Below are positions 29,523-36,914 of a DNA stretch of 64,000 nucleotides, in pieces. Both the position numbers and the translations under genes were made by a program. The first letter of the stretch is position 1, and each line of letters begins with the position of its first letter. The notes below the pieces were generated by a model that ran no database searches, was not told where the DNA came from, and saw only the letters and a list, made by a program, of their open reading frames with translations. This stretch comes from Afipia sp. (lineage in GTDB: Bacteria > Pseudomonadota > Alphaproteobacteria > Rhizobiales > Xanthobacteraceae), in assembly GCA_016201045.1 (NCBI GenBank), contig JACQDM010000002.1:62001-126000 (forward strand), given 5' to 3'.

Positions 29523-29633
29523 CGTCGTCCCCGCGAAGGCGGGGACCCATACGCCCTGTCGTTCGCGTGTGGCCGCGATCTGCGTTGAACTGATCCGACG
29601 GTGGTTGTGGGTCCCCGCCTTCGCGGGGACGAC
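29523..29633. repeat. Inverted pair of REP-like palindromes
   Basis: Copy one at 29523-29551 (CGTCGTCCCCGCGAAGGCGG continuing to CCCATA) and a near-identical copy in reverse orientation at 29606-29633, separated by about 54 bases. Each copy is a palindrome around GCGAAGGC. This family is widespread in Bradyrhizobium relatives. The pair can form a large cruciform and could terminate transcription after the formyltransferase-like gene. Confidence 0.8.
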
Positions 29634-29657
29634 ATTTTTTATTTTGCGCAGGATCTC

Positions 29658-29876
29658 TCACGCCGCCGGTATTTCGCCTGCGCGAATGGCGCGTGCAACG
29701 AGATCGTTCGCGTCGGTAACCCCCTCGGCGGCTTCCCGCACGATGGTCTCCGCCATTTTCGCCTTGGTCGCAGGCGTGCGGTTTTCCAGCGCGATGTGCT
29801 CTACCGCGATATCCAGTACCTGGCGCAAGGTGGCGACGATTTCAGGATCGAACGTTTCCGGCGGGCGTTTCGTCAT
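29658..29876 (-). CDS. Small helical cytosolic protein, unknown function
   Basis: 72 residues, predicted all-helical and acidic, beginning MTKRPPETFDPEIVATLRQV. The ATG has GAGGGGAG about 7 bases upstream, which decides this start over one 60 bases earlier. It is flanked by the REP pair downstream. No family is recognised with certainty. Confidence 0.65.
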   Translation of the reverse strand: MTKRPPETFDPEIVATLRQVLDIAVEHIALENRTPATKAKMAETIVREAAEGVTDANDLVARAIRAGEIPAA

Positions 29877-29930
29877 TCGTTTACTCCCCTCAATTCGCGC
29901 GGACCATCGTGCGGCATTGGGGCGGTTATG

Positions 29931-29957
29931 AGTCATGCGGATGAAATCCGCATGACT
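29931..29957. repeat. Perfect 12-bp inverted repeat
   Basis: AGTCATGCGGAT and its exact complement around a GAA loop, in the gap between two divergent small genes. No T-run follows on the plus strand, so it looks more like an operator or RNA hairpin than a terminator. Confidence 0.6.
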
Positions 29958-30101
29958 GACGGCGACGTGACAATCCGCGATCCGTCGTCATCGGATATTT
30001 TTCGTGATAGAGGTTTTGCGAGACACAAGGCCTAGCGTGTGGCGCAAAAGCGTCAGGTGTTGCTTTTGGATTTTCATTTTGGAATTTGCCGAAGGGGCTT
30101 C

Positions 30102-30551
30102 ATGAAATTATTTTCAGAATTCGCGCGGCGTGCGTTGCCGGCGCTGGTCATCGGTATCCTGATCGCGCCGCTCGCCGCGCAGAATGCGTTGCTCGACAAG
30201 CCCTTTCTCGACGCCAACGATTTCTATTTGCGTTCGGCGGGTTTTCGCGTGCGGCTCGCCGACAATCCGGTGACCAAGAAAGCGCTCAGTGCGCTGCCGC
30301 CGCACAAGATGGTCGTGCAGAAAACATTCGCAGGCGTGTGGTACGTTTTCGCGGACCCGAAAGTCTGCATGTGCATTTTCGCCGGCACCAAGGACAATCT
30401 TGAATCCTACAAATCCATCGTCGCCAATCCGCTGCCGGGCGTCGACAACAACGTGCCGGCCGATCACCGCACGCAGGCGAGCTACCTGCTCGGAAACATG
30501 TCCGACATCGAATCGGATTCGCTGGCGGATGTTCTCAGGGATTATTTTTGA
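30102..30551 (+). CDS. Secreted or membrane-tethered small protein, unknown function
   Basis: 149 residues. A basic N-terminus and hydrophobic helix (LPALVIGILIAPLAAQNA) look like a signal peptide or anchor. The mature part has a Cys pair in PKVCMCIFAG. GAAGGGG precedes the ATG; a longer frame upstream is less likely. Its stop overlaps a possible TTG start of the next gene. No family is recognised. Confidence 0.65.
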   Translation: MKLFSEFARRALPALVIGILIAPLAAQNALLDKPFLDANDFYLRSAGFRVRLADNPVTKKALSALPPHKMVVQKTFAGVWYVFADPKVCMCIFAGTKDNLESYKSIVANPLPGVDNNVPADHRTQASYLLGNMSDIESDSLADVLRDYF

Positions 30552-30571
30552 GGAATTTGGATGCTCACCAA

Positions 30572-31174
30572 ATGATAACACGAAAAGATTTCGATCGCCC
30601 AGATCATGACAAGGTTGGCGATACTACAGCTCGCGAAACGTTTACATCCGTAGGTGCAGCTCTAAGCAATTGGGAGCGTCTTGAAGAAATGCTTGCGGCT
30701 ATTTACGCATTCCTTTCATCGCCAGCGCACAGTACACACGCATCATTCCGAGCCTATGGAACGCTCACTGCAACTATGTCGCGCAGAAAGATGATAAATG
30801 CTGCCGCGGAAGTATTTTTCCTAAATTTCTCAAACGAATTGCTATCGGCAAAGCTGATAAGTCTTCTGACCTTGTATGGGGATGCTGGTGGACGAAGAAA
30901 CGAAATTGCTCACGGCGTTGTAATGGGCAACGCTGAAACAAAGTTGGTCGACAACAAATACGAGATTGTAAGAATGCATTGGTTCCTGATGCCGGCCATT
31001 CACAACACAAATAAAAACACTGTCATCATGGAAAGAGAATACGCTCTCAATTCAGAAACGATTGATCGCTTTTCAAAGTTGTTTGACCAATTAACTGGCG
31101 AATTTATTACGTACATTTCGGAATTGCGGGCATTTTACCATTCGTTGCCAGAGGACCGCCGCAAGAATTATTAG
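30572..31174 (+). CDS. Orphan protein with a HEPN-type R-x4-H motif
   Basis: 200 residues from the ATG at 30572; a TTG at 30548 would add eight. Base composition is visibly more AT-rich than its neighbours. The predicted all-helical protein carries RRNEIAHG at about residues 108-115, giving the R-x4-H signature (R109, H114) of HEPN ribonucleases and nucleotidyl-transferase partners, with RN-x3-HG being a common form. Three features suggest acquired DNA: composition, lack of family and adjacency to repeats. HEPN function is inferred from one motif only. Confidence 0.6.
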   Translation: MITRKDFDRPDHDKVGDTTARETFTSVGAALSNWERLEEMLAAIYAFLSSPAHSTHASFRAYGTLTATMSRRKMINAAAEVFFLNFSNELLSAKLISLLTLYGDAGGRRNEIAHGVVMGNAETKLVDNKYEIVRMHWFLMPAIHNTNKNTVIMEREYALNSETIDRFSKLFDQLTGEFITYISELRAFYHSLPEDRRKNY

Positions 31175-31199
31175 TTTCTGCATTTAGAAATATAGGAAA

Positions 31200-31660
31200 A
31201 TAATCCTTGACATTCTTTTCAGTATCCTCCATCTTCACGCCATCCCGCCTCACTTGAGGGGCGTTGTCCGGGACGCTTGATAGCGCGGGGCGGGATGCGG
31301 CGCCCGCGCGCGTGAGGAGTGACGCACTCCTTCGCACCCGGGAGGCCTCGGTTCGCCGTCCGTCGCCACTATGAGCGACTGCCTTCAGTGGCTGGACGCG
31401 GAGCGGGAGAAGGGCGGAGAAATCCGCCCGGATGCGCGATGGCCCGAAAGGCTTTCGCATCCCGCGCCCGGAAGAACGGCACCGGGGACAGAAAAGCCGC
31501 CATAGCAAGTCGCAGACTTGCGTAAACTTGTCTGCGATGGAGCGCCGTGAGGCGTTGCGCGCGGGGCTTACGATGTTCGCAGCATCGCAGGCGTCACGCG
31601 ACCCACTACCAGGTTTGCGCCTTCCGGCGCTCCGCTCCCTCTTCGGTGAGGGATGAACGG
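31200..31660. repeat. Structured repeat-like non-coding region
   Basis: No credible gene is seen here, although long frames exist on both strands. The stretch is full of compact hairpins: GGAGTG-ACG-CACTCC at 31316-31330, GGGCGGA-GAAA-TCCGCCC at 31412-31429 (GNRA loop), and GTCGCAGAC pairing with GTCTGCGAT. From memory, very similar stretches recur in Bradyrhizobium-type genomes and are often mis-annotated as proteins; this was not verified. It begins at the end of the HEPN-motif gene. Confidence 0.45.
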
Positions 31661-31730
31661 TTCGGGACAATGTGGACGGACGCTCTGCGGTGTGGAGGCG
31701 ATGGCGCGTGGGTGAATGAATTTTCAACGG

Positions 31731-31850
31731 GTCGTCCCCGCGAAGGCGGGGACCCATAACCCCTGAACTCACAACTTAAGCAAGGATGCCGACATCGATG
31801 CCAAACATTTCACTTAGGGAGTATGGGTCCCCGCCTTCGCGGGGACGACG
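31731..31850. repeat. Second inverted pair of REP-like palindromes
   Basis: Copies at 31731-31758 and, inverted, at 31822-31850, with about 63 bases between. They match the pair at 29.5 kb in sequence and in arrangement (forward, then reverse). Together the two doublets bracket the HEPN-motif gene and the structured region. Confidence 0.8.
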
Positions 31851-31861
31851 AAATATCGGAA

Positions 31862-31890
31862 AAGAAAAAGCCGGCGTTTCCGCCGGCTTC
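31862..31890 (-). terminator. Intrinsic terminator after rpoH
   Basis: Read on the minus strand: stem AAGCCGGCG / CGCCGGCTT with a four-base loop and a T-rich tail, 20-50 bases after the rpoH stop. Confidence 0.85.
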
Positions 31891-31913
31891 CCTATTCATT
31901 CACGCCGCAAACC

Positions 31914-32813
31914 TTACAGCGCGGCTTCCATCGCCGCGTGTTCCTGCCTGGCAATCGTGGTCTTCACGGCCGCCTGCACCTTCTCGAAAGCGCGCACTTC
32001 GATCTGGCGCACGCGTTCGCGCGAGACGTTGAATTCCGCTGCAAGGTCTTCCAGCGTCATCGGCTCCTCGGCCAGACGGCGCGCCTCGAAGATGCGGCGT
32101 TCGCGCGGATTGAGCACGCCCATCGCGCCGGTCAGCGCCTGACGGCGATGATCGAACTCCTCGTGCTCGGCCATGATGGCTTCCTGGTTGGGCGAAGTAT
32201 CGACCAGCCAGTCCTGCCATTCGCCGGGTTCGCCGTCATCGCGGATCGGAGCGTTGAGCGATGCGTCGCCGCCGAGACGGCGGTTCATGTCGATCACGTC
32301 CTGTTCCGTGACGCCGAGCCGCGTCGCGATCTGCTTCACCTGATCGGGGCGCATATCGCCCTCTTCAAGCGCGGAGATCTTGCTCTTGGCCTTGCGCAGG
32401 TTGAAGAACAGCTTCTTCTGGTTCGCGGTGGTGCCCATTTTCACGAGCGACCACGAACGCAGGATGTATTCCTGAATCGACGCCTTGATCCACCACATCG
32501 CGTAGGTGGCGAGACGGAAGCCTTTTTCAGGCTCGAAGCGCTTCACCGCCTGCATCAGGCCGACATTGCCTTCGGAAACGACTTCCGAAATCGGCAGGCC
32601 GTAGCCGCGATAGCCCATGGCAATTTTCGCCACGAGTCTTAGATGGCTGGTGACGAGTTGATGTGCCGCGTCGCGATCGTCATGCTCACGCCAGCGCTTG
32701 GCGAGCATGTATTCCTGCTGGGGTTCCAGCATCGGGAATTTGCGGATTTCGGCGAGGTAATGTGAAAGACCGGATTCTCCGTTGAGAACCGGCAAGGTAG
32801 CTGCACGGGCCAT
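31914..32813 (-). CDS. rpoH: RNA polymerase heat-shock sigma factor sigma-32
   Basis: 299 residues. Region 2 (about 50-120) contains ISEVVSEGNVGLMQAVKRFEP and FRLATYAMWWIKASIQEYIL, the core-binding and -10 recognition helices; the RpoH box appears just after as NQKKLFFNLRKAK; region 4 ends with LAAEFNVSRERVRQIEVRAFEKVQ, the -35 helix-turn-helix. It directs polymerase to chaperone and protease genes. Alphaproteobacteria often have several rpoH copies; only one is in the window. rluD lies upstream on the same strand. Confidence 0.93.
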   Translation of the reverse strand: MARAATLPVLNGESGLSHYLAEIRKFPMLEPQQEYMLAKRWREHDDRDAAHQLVTSHLRLVAKIAMGYRGYGLPISEVVSEGNVGLMQAVKRFEPEKGFRLATYAMWWIKASIQEYILRSWSLVKMGTTANQKKLFFNLRKAKSKISALEEGDMRPDQVKQIATRLGVTEQDVIDMNRRLGGDASLNAPIRDDGEPGEWQDWLVDTSPNQEAIMAEHEEFDHRRQALTGAMGVLNPRERRIFEARRLAEEPMTLEDLAAEFNVSRERVRQIEVRAFEKVQAAVKTTIARQEHAAMEAAL

Positions 32814-33031
32814 ATTGCGCCCTCCAGTTGTTCAGGCTCCCGATAGCGGCGAGCCAGGCAGGCCAACCGCTGTGTCAAAGCCGGTAGCGCTGCAACGTTC
32901 CGCCGGGGACGATCCCCAGCGCAGGTGCAACATACACCAGATCGGCCGGCGGAGGGAAGAACAAAACGTGGTCACGGTCCTGTGACCCCGGTTAAATCTC
33001 TGTAACCATGCGGCTTTTTAGCGCACCGCAA

Positions 33032-34030
33032 TTAGTCTCTACTACGAAGTGCGGCCTGTAGAAGAAGCAAATCCTCCGGCAACGGGGCTTCCCAACGTAG
33101 AATTTCCCCGGTCGCCGGGTGCTCCAAGGCGAGCAAATAGGCGTGAAGCGCCTGCCTACCCAGTTCCGCGAGCGCCGTCTGGGCCTTTCCGCCCAAATGG
33201 GCTGCCTTGGTCTTGAAGCCGGAGCCGTAAACGTCATCGCCCATGAGCGGGTGGCCGATATGGGCGAGGTGGACGCGGATCTGGTGGGTCCGCCCGGTCT
33301 CAAGCTGGCAGGCGATCAAGGACGCGACCGGCTTGCCGTCGTTTCCGTTAAAAGCCTCGACGGTTTCCCAATGTGTCACGGCTTCGCGCCCGCCTTGGCG
33401 CACAGCCATCTTGTCGCGCGAGTAAGGATGCCGGTCGATCGGCTCATTGACGGTGCCGCGCTGCCAATTCGGCACGCCCCACGCAAACGCCATGTAGCCG
33501 CGGCGCATCTCGCCGGTGCGGCCATGATCGGCAAACTGCGCCGACAGCGACTGATGCGCGCGGTCGTTCTTGGCGACAACCATCAGGCCCGTCGTGTCCT
33601 TGTCGAGCCGATGCACGATGCCGGGGCGTTTGACGCCGCCGATGCCGGACAGACTGTCGCCGCAATGGGCGATCAGCGCATTCACCAGCGTGCCGGTCTC
33701 ATGGCCCGCGCCCGGATGCACGACGAGCCCTTTCGGCTTGTTCAGCACAATGATGTCGGCATCCTCGTAGACGATATCGAGCGGAATGTTTTCGCCCTGC
33801 GGCTCGGGCTCGGCGGCCGGCGGCACGTCGATCGCAATCGTGTCGCCCGCGCGCACCGTAAAAGCGGGGTCGCGAACGATATTTGCGCCGACGGACACTT
33901 GCCCTGCGAGGATCAGCGCTTTAAGCCGCGAGCGCGACAGATCGGGGCTTCGCACAGCGAGGACGCGATCCAGCCGCTGCGATCCTTCATCGCCCGCAAC
34001 AGTGATTTTCTGGAGTTCGCCATTCGTCAT
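33032..34030 (-). CDS. rluD: 23S rRNA pseudouridine synthase (RluD type)
   Basis: 332 residues. An S4 RNA-binding domain at the N-terminus (QRLDRVLAVRSPDLSRSRLK) is followed by the catalytic domain with the active-site Asp in GIVHRLDKDTTGLMVVAKND and the FSxQ-like tail GRTHQIRVHLAHIGHPLMGD. It makes pseudouridines in helix 69 of 23S rRNA. The start ATG shares bases with the start of the divergent small gene (sequence CATG), which decides this start. rpoH lies about 220 bases downstream on the same strand. Confidence 0.92.
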   Translation of the reverse strand: MTNGELQKITVAGDEGSQRLDRVLAVRSPDLSRSRLKALILAGQVSVGANIVRDPAFTVRAGDTIAIDVPPAAEPEPQGENIPLDIVYEDADIIVLNKPKGLVVHPGAGHETGTLVNALIAHCGDSLSGIGGVKRPGIVHRLDKDTTGLMVVAKNDRAHQSLSAQFADHGRTGEMRRGYMAFAWGVPNWQRGTVNEPIDRHPYSRDKMAVRQGGREAVTHWETVEAFNGNDGKPVASLIACQLETGRTHQIRVHLAHIGHPLMGDDVYGSGFKTKAAHLGGKAQTALAELGRQALHAYLLALEHPATGEILRWEAPLPEDLLLLQAALRSRD

Positions 34031-34361
34031 GACCGAACCTGATGCGCCAGAACCGACGCCCGAGCAAGCCGCTCTGATCGCGCGCGTGCGCCGGATGATG
34101 CTGATCGCGGGCCTGACCACGGCACTCGCGCTCGCCGCGGTTCTGATCGCTATCGGCACCAAACTGTTCCGCAGCGATGGAAGCGTGCAATCGGTTGAAG
34201 TGACGGCGACGCTGCCGAAAGGCGCACGCATCGTCTCGACTGGCGTTTCCGACGGGCGGCTGCTGGTGACGGTGGATATCGGCGGCTTCATAGAAATTCG
34301 CAGCTTCGACGCCAAGACGTTGAAGCCGGCCGCCCGGCTGAAATTCGCGACCGAGCCTTAA
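34029..34361 (+). CDS. Small single-pass membrane protein divergent from rluD (possible DUF6476)
   Basis: 110 residues: an acidic N-terminus (MTEPDAPEPTPEQAALIARV), one membrane helix at about 24-44 (LIAGLTTALALAAVLIAIG) and a small beta-rich soluble part (GARIVSTGVSDGRLLVTVD). Small membrane proteins of this kind adjoin rluD in other alphaproteobacteria (DUF6476); the assignment is by context and memory. Its start codon overlaps the rluD start codon on the other strand by two bases. Confidence 0.7.
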   Translation: MTEPDAPEPTPEQAALIARVRRMMLIAGLTTALALAAVLIAIGTKLFRSDGSVQSVEVTATLPKGARIVSTGVSDGRLLVTVDIGGFIEIRSFDAKTLKPAARLKFATEP

Positions 34362-34448
34362 GTGCCAAAAGCGCGTTTACGCGCGTCTCTGATATGAACC
34401 GTTCCGTCTTGCGGCACTGGCGTTTCAAGGCTATTGCCTGAAGCCAAC

Positions 34449-34523
34449 GCTCCCTTCGTCTAGCGGTTAGGACGCGGCCCTCTCAAGGCTGAAACAGGGG
34501 TTCGATTCCCCTAGGGAGCGCCA
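34449..34523 (+). tRNA. tRNA-Glu (anticodon CTC)
   Basis: Full cloverleaf: acceptor stem GCTCCCT / AGGGAGC, D arm with TAGCGGTTAGGA, anticodon stem CGGCC / GGCTG around loop CTCTCAA (anticodon CTC, codon GAG), T arm GGGGTTCGATTCCCC, discriminator G and encoded CCA. The DNA after it is accessory-like, but no repeat of its 3' end was found. Confidence 0.95.
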
Positions 34524-34573
34524 GAAAATCTTTCAGCCCCGATCAAGTTTATTCAGTGGCCTCGGGATATCCT

Positions 34574-35092
34574 CTAATTTCCAAGAGCATTGCCGTCCCT
34601 TATCGCGCAACTTGCCGCCCCAGGCTCCATAGCGATCACTTGGTATCCCGCGCCATCGAATCCCGGAATTTTTGCGTCCGCACCGATCTTTCCAATGGTG
34701 ACCGTTGTGGTGCAACCTGAAAACGATGGATCGAAACTCGTCGCAATCCGCCGCACGATGCCGCCTCTGTCGCGAAATACAACGAACCCATTGCCGTTGA
34801 ATTGCACAATGCCCGAATTATTTTCCGGCCCGCTATCTGTCGTGTTGCCGGAATTTCCTGACTTTGAACTGTAGCGATAAAACGCCCGACCGGCGCTGCT
34901 GACATAGACGATAACCTGAAACTGTCCGACCCGGCTCCCGCTCACCCCGTCCGAGATTCGCTTGTAAGTACCCGATTCACCCCAAATGATCGTGATGCTC
35001 TTGTTGTAAAGCTGCGAAGGGGCTGCCGCAGCTCCAGATGCGCCAGCGCCAAAACACGCTACTGCAGCTGCGAACAAAGAAATCATTTTCAT
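34574..35092 (-). CDS. Secreted protein of unknown function
   Basis: 172 residues. A signal peptide (MKMISLFAAAVACFGAGASG) ends near AAAAP. The mature part is beta-rich with a Cys pair (about 130 and 163) that could form a disulfide in the periplasm, and a Ser/Gly/Asn-rich centre (KSGNSGNTTDSG). GGAGAATTGCC precedes the ATG. No family is recognised; it lies immediately after tRNA-Glu, on the opposite strand. Confidence 0.7.
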   Translation of the reverse strand: MKMISLFAAAVACFGAGASGAAAAPSQLYNKSITIIWGESGTYKRISDGVSGSRVGQFQVIVYVSSAGRAFYRYSSKSGNSGNTTDSGPENNSGIVQFNGNGFVVFRDRGGIVRRIATSFDPSFSGCTTTVTIGKIGADAKIPGFDGAGYQVIAMEPGAASCAIRDGNALGN

Positions 35093-35355
35093 GGCAATTC
35101 TCCGAGTTAGCCGGACACCCGCAAAATATTACATGATAACTTCGGACGATCGGTATTTGCCTCACATTCCGTCAGGCTGCTGAACTTGCTCTGGCCGCAA
35201 CTCCCCTGGGGAACGCCGGCAATCTTCTCGATCCTTTTCACGCAAAATCGACTTTCCTTTTTTCGTGGTTCGCGGGCAGACTGCGCATGGGCGAGCGGTG
35301 CCGCGACGAACGGCACATCAACGGGGACCGGCCTTCAGGCCGGCAGGGGGAAGCA

Positions 35356-35877
35356 ATGACAATCAACGGGAATTTTTCGCGTGTATTTTTCGTGGCCATG
35401 AGTCTGGCCTTCGGTTTGATGTTTTCGAGCGCCGCGTCTGCGCAGTCGCTCAAGTTTCATTTTCATTTCGACGGCATCATGAGCTGCATGTCGCCGGTGC
35501 CGGTGAGCAACGCGCCGATCAGCGGCGACGGCAACGGCACTTTGAACGAGGATGGAAGCGTGCAGGCCGTCATCACGCAGGGCCTCCTGATCTTCAAGAC
35601 CGCGCTCAATTTCGACAGCAAGCTCGGTCCGGGCCTGACGCAGGTGCCGGGCGGTACGGGTCAGATGCGGGTGACAGGACGGAGCGGTCTGAAGTTCGTC
35701 TGGAACCTGCCCAACAATTCGATCATCGTGAACGTCAATGTGCGCGGGCAATCCTGCTCGGCGACGTTCCAGTCGCCCCTGATGCCGGGAAAAACCAACT
35801 ACACGTTCTTCGACGGCTCGATGTATCACACCTGTGGCAAGCCGACGATGACGTCGTCGAGTTGCGAGATACAGTGA
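35356..35877 (+). CDS. Secreted protein of unknown function
   Basis: 173 residues from the ATG that follows AGGGGGAAG; the frame continues upstream without a better site. Signal peptide ends near SSAASAQS. The mature protein is beta-rich with three or four cysteines (FDGIMSCMSPVP, RGQSCSATF, YHTCGKP, SSSCEIQ) suggestive of disulfides. No family is recognised. The neighbouring gene downstream is the second HEPN-motif protein, 18 bases away. Confidence 0.7.
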   Translation: MTINGNFSRVFFVAMSLAFGLMFSSAASAQSLKFHFHFDGIMSCMSPVPVSNAPISGDGNGTLNEDGSVQAVITQGLLIFKTALNFDSKLGPGLTQVPGGTGQMRVTGRSGLKFVWNLPNNSIIVNVNVRGQSCSATFQSPLMPGKTNYTFFDGSMYHTCGKPTMTSSSCEIQ

Positions 35878-35895
35878 TACAGCCGATATGCCGCG

Positions 35896-36675
35896 ATGAA
35901 GAAATTAAGCGACCGCTACAAGGCTGATATTACGCGGCTTGTCCTCGAAGGCAAAAAAATCGCTGTCGCTCTTCAGTACGAGTGCGATCCAGCGTCAGCT
36001 AAAGCGACTGGATTAAAAAAGGAAGATTTGACGCCAGTTCGGCAGGCTTACCAATCATGGTACTCAGAGGCTCTTGCGTGCGTGACGCAGCTTTTGCCAA
36101 GCCGAGTGGATGATTTCGTATCTTATTACAAACCGCTCAAGCCACGAAAGAGCTTGGGATTCAGCAATTATGTTATGTCGGACTATCTTTTCGGTAAGAC
36201 GGTATACAACTCCAATACCGGCGAATACGAGGTGGCGACTGGTTCAGCACTCAGCAGTATTTTCAACCAATACAAGATTGTTGAGGCTATTCTTCAGCGG
36301 TTGGATTCAACTTTGTTCGACATTCGAGCGTTAGTTCATGCGGACCTCTTGGATGATGAACTTGCGGCATCAGATGAACTGAACAAGCATGGATTTCCAC
36401 GCGGCGCCGGGGCAATTGCAGGCGTTGTGCTTGAGGCGCATCTCGCCGGCATTAGTGATGCGCGCGGCATCAAAATTGCTAAGAACGCAACTATCTCCAC
36501 TCTCAACGATACGCTTAGGAAAGCCGATGTTCTGGACACCGCAGCGTGGCGTTTTATTCAGCATCTCGGAGATATTCGAAACAAGTGCGATCACAAAGGC
36601 AGCGTTGATCCCACCGCGAATGAAGTCAAAGAACTTATCGATGGCGTGCGAAAAATAACAAAGACGGTATTTTAG
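35896..36675 (+). CDS. Orphan protein with a C-terminal HEPN-type R-x4-H motif
   Basis: 259 residues, mainly helical and more AT-rich than core genes. Near the C-terminus IRNKCDHKG gives R228-x4-H233, the HEPN signature in the form often seen in defence- or stress-linked RNases. An N-terminal part (about 1-110) and a helical middle with LEAHLAGISDARG have no recognised family. The ribosome binding site is weak. It is the second gene of this type within 6 kb, but the two share no obvious overall similarity. No antitoxin-like partner is adjacent. Confidence 0.6.
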   Translation: MKKLSDRYKADITRLVLEGKKIAVALQYECDPASAKATGLKKEDLTPVRQAYQSWYSEALACVTQLLPSRVDDFVSYYKPLKPRKSLGFSNYVMSDYLFGKTVYNSNTGEYEVATGSALSSIFNQYKIVEAILQRLDSTLFDIRALVHADLLDDELAASDELNKHGFPRGAGAIAGVVLEAHLAGISDARGIKIAKNATISTLNDTLRKADVLDTAAWRFIQHLGDIRNKCDHKGSVDPTANEVKELIDGVRKITKTVF

Positions 36676-36697
36676 CCACTGATCTCATTTCATTCGC

Positions 36698-36725
36698 TTG
36701 ACGTTTTTCTTCACATTCCTATCTT
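36698..36725 (+). promoter_or_regulatory. Sigma-70-like promoter of the small transcript
   Basis: TTGACG and TATCTT separated by 16 bases, just before the small ORF unit. The -35 match is very good and the -10 is moderate. A start near 36732 would give a leader of about 28 bases. Confidence 0.5.
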
Positions 36726-36759
36726 CTCCTCATCGTCAACAACGAAAGGAGGTGGTCCA

Positions 36760-36813
36760 GTGTCTCATTCTAAACGCTGTCACCTCGCTGGAGCCGCCCG
36801 CCGCGTTTTCTAA
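36760..36813 (+). CDS. 17-residue basic peptide with near-perfect Shine-Dalgarno
   Basis: GTG start giving MSHSKRCHLAGAARRVF. AAAGGAGGTGG lies immediately before it at good spacing, unusually strong for this window. The peptide is basic, with one Cys and two His. Such strength before such a short frame suggests a real peptide or a ribosome-dependent regulatory leader. No homologue is recognised. Confidence 0.5.
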   Translation: MSHSKRCHLAGAARRVF

Positions 36814-36869
36814 ATTTCGGAGAACGCAGGTGAGGGCGGTCTCCGCCCAGGCCAGCGAGTTTTAGAGGG

Positions 36870-36909
36870 GGCGCTTCGCGAGCAATCGCGGGGCGCCTTT
36901 CTCTTTTTT
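36870..36909 (+). terminator. Strong terminator with GCAA tetraloop
   Basis: A continuous 12-bp stem (GGCGC, two G-U pairs, CGCGA) closed by a GCAA loop and followed by TTTCTCTTTTTT. Confidence 0.85.
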
Positions 36910-36914
36910 CGATT

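Larger units (their letters stand above)
36732..36909 (+). ncRNA. Compact structured transcript carrying a 17-codon ORF
   Basis: A self-contained unit: promoter upstream, a near-perfect Shine-Dalgarno, a tiny ORF, a long stem (CTCGCTGG-A-GCCGCCC, 36784-36799, pairing with GGGCGGT and CCAGCGAG at 36834-36859), then a strong terminator. The ORF start lies outside the stem and most of its codons inside it, so translation and folding should compete. The downstream gene is on the other strand, so the transcript leads nowhere and is likely a small RNA or a small-protein mRNA. Confidence 0.5.

Noticed and set aside
31107-31772. A 221-codon frame through the structured region
   Set aside because: It crosses hairpins, a REP copy and the end of the HEPN-motif gene, with no ribosome binding site; likely a spurious frame over a non-coding repeat.
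32970-32987. GGTCAC / GTGACC inverted repeat downstream of rluD
   Set aside because: Only six bases per arm and no T-run; too weak to call a terminator or operator.
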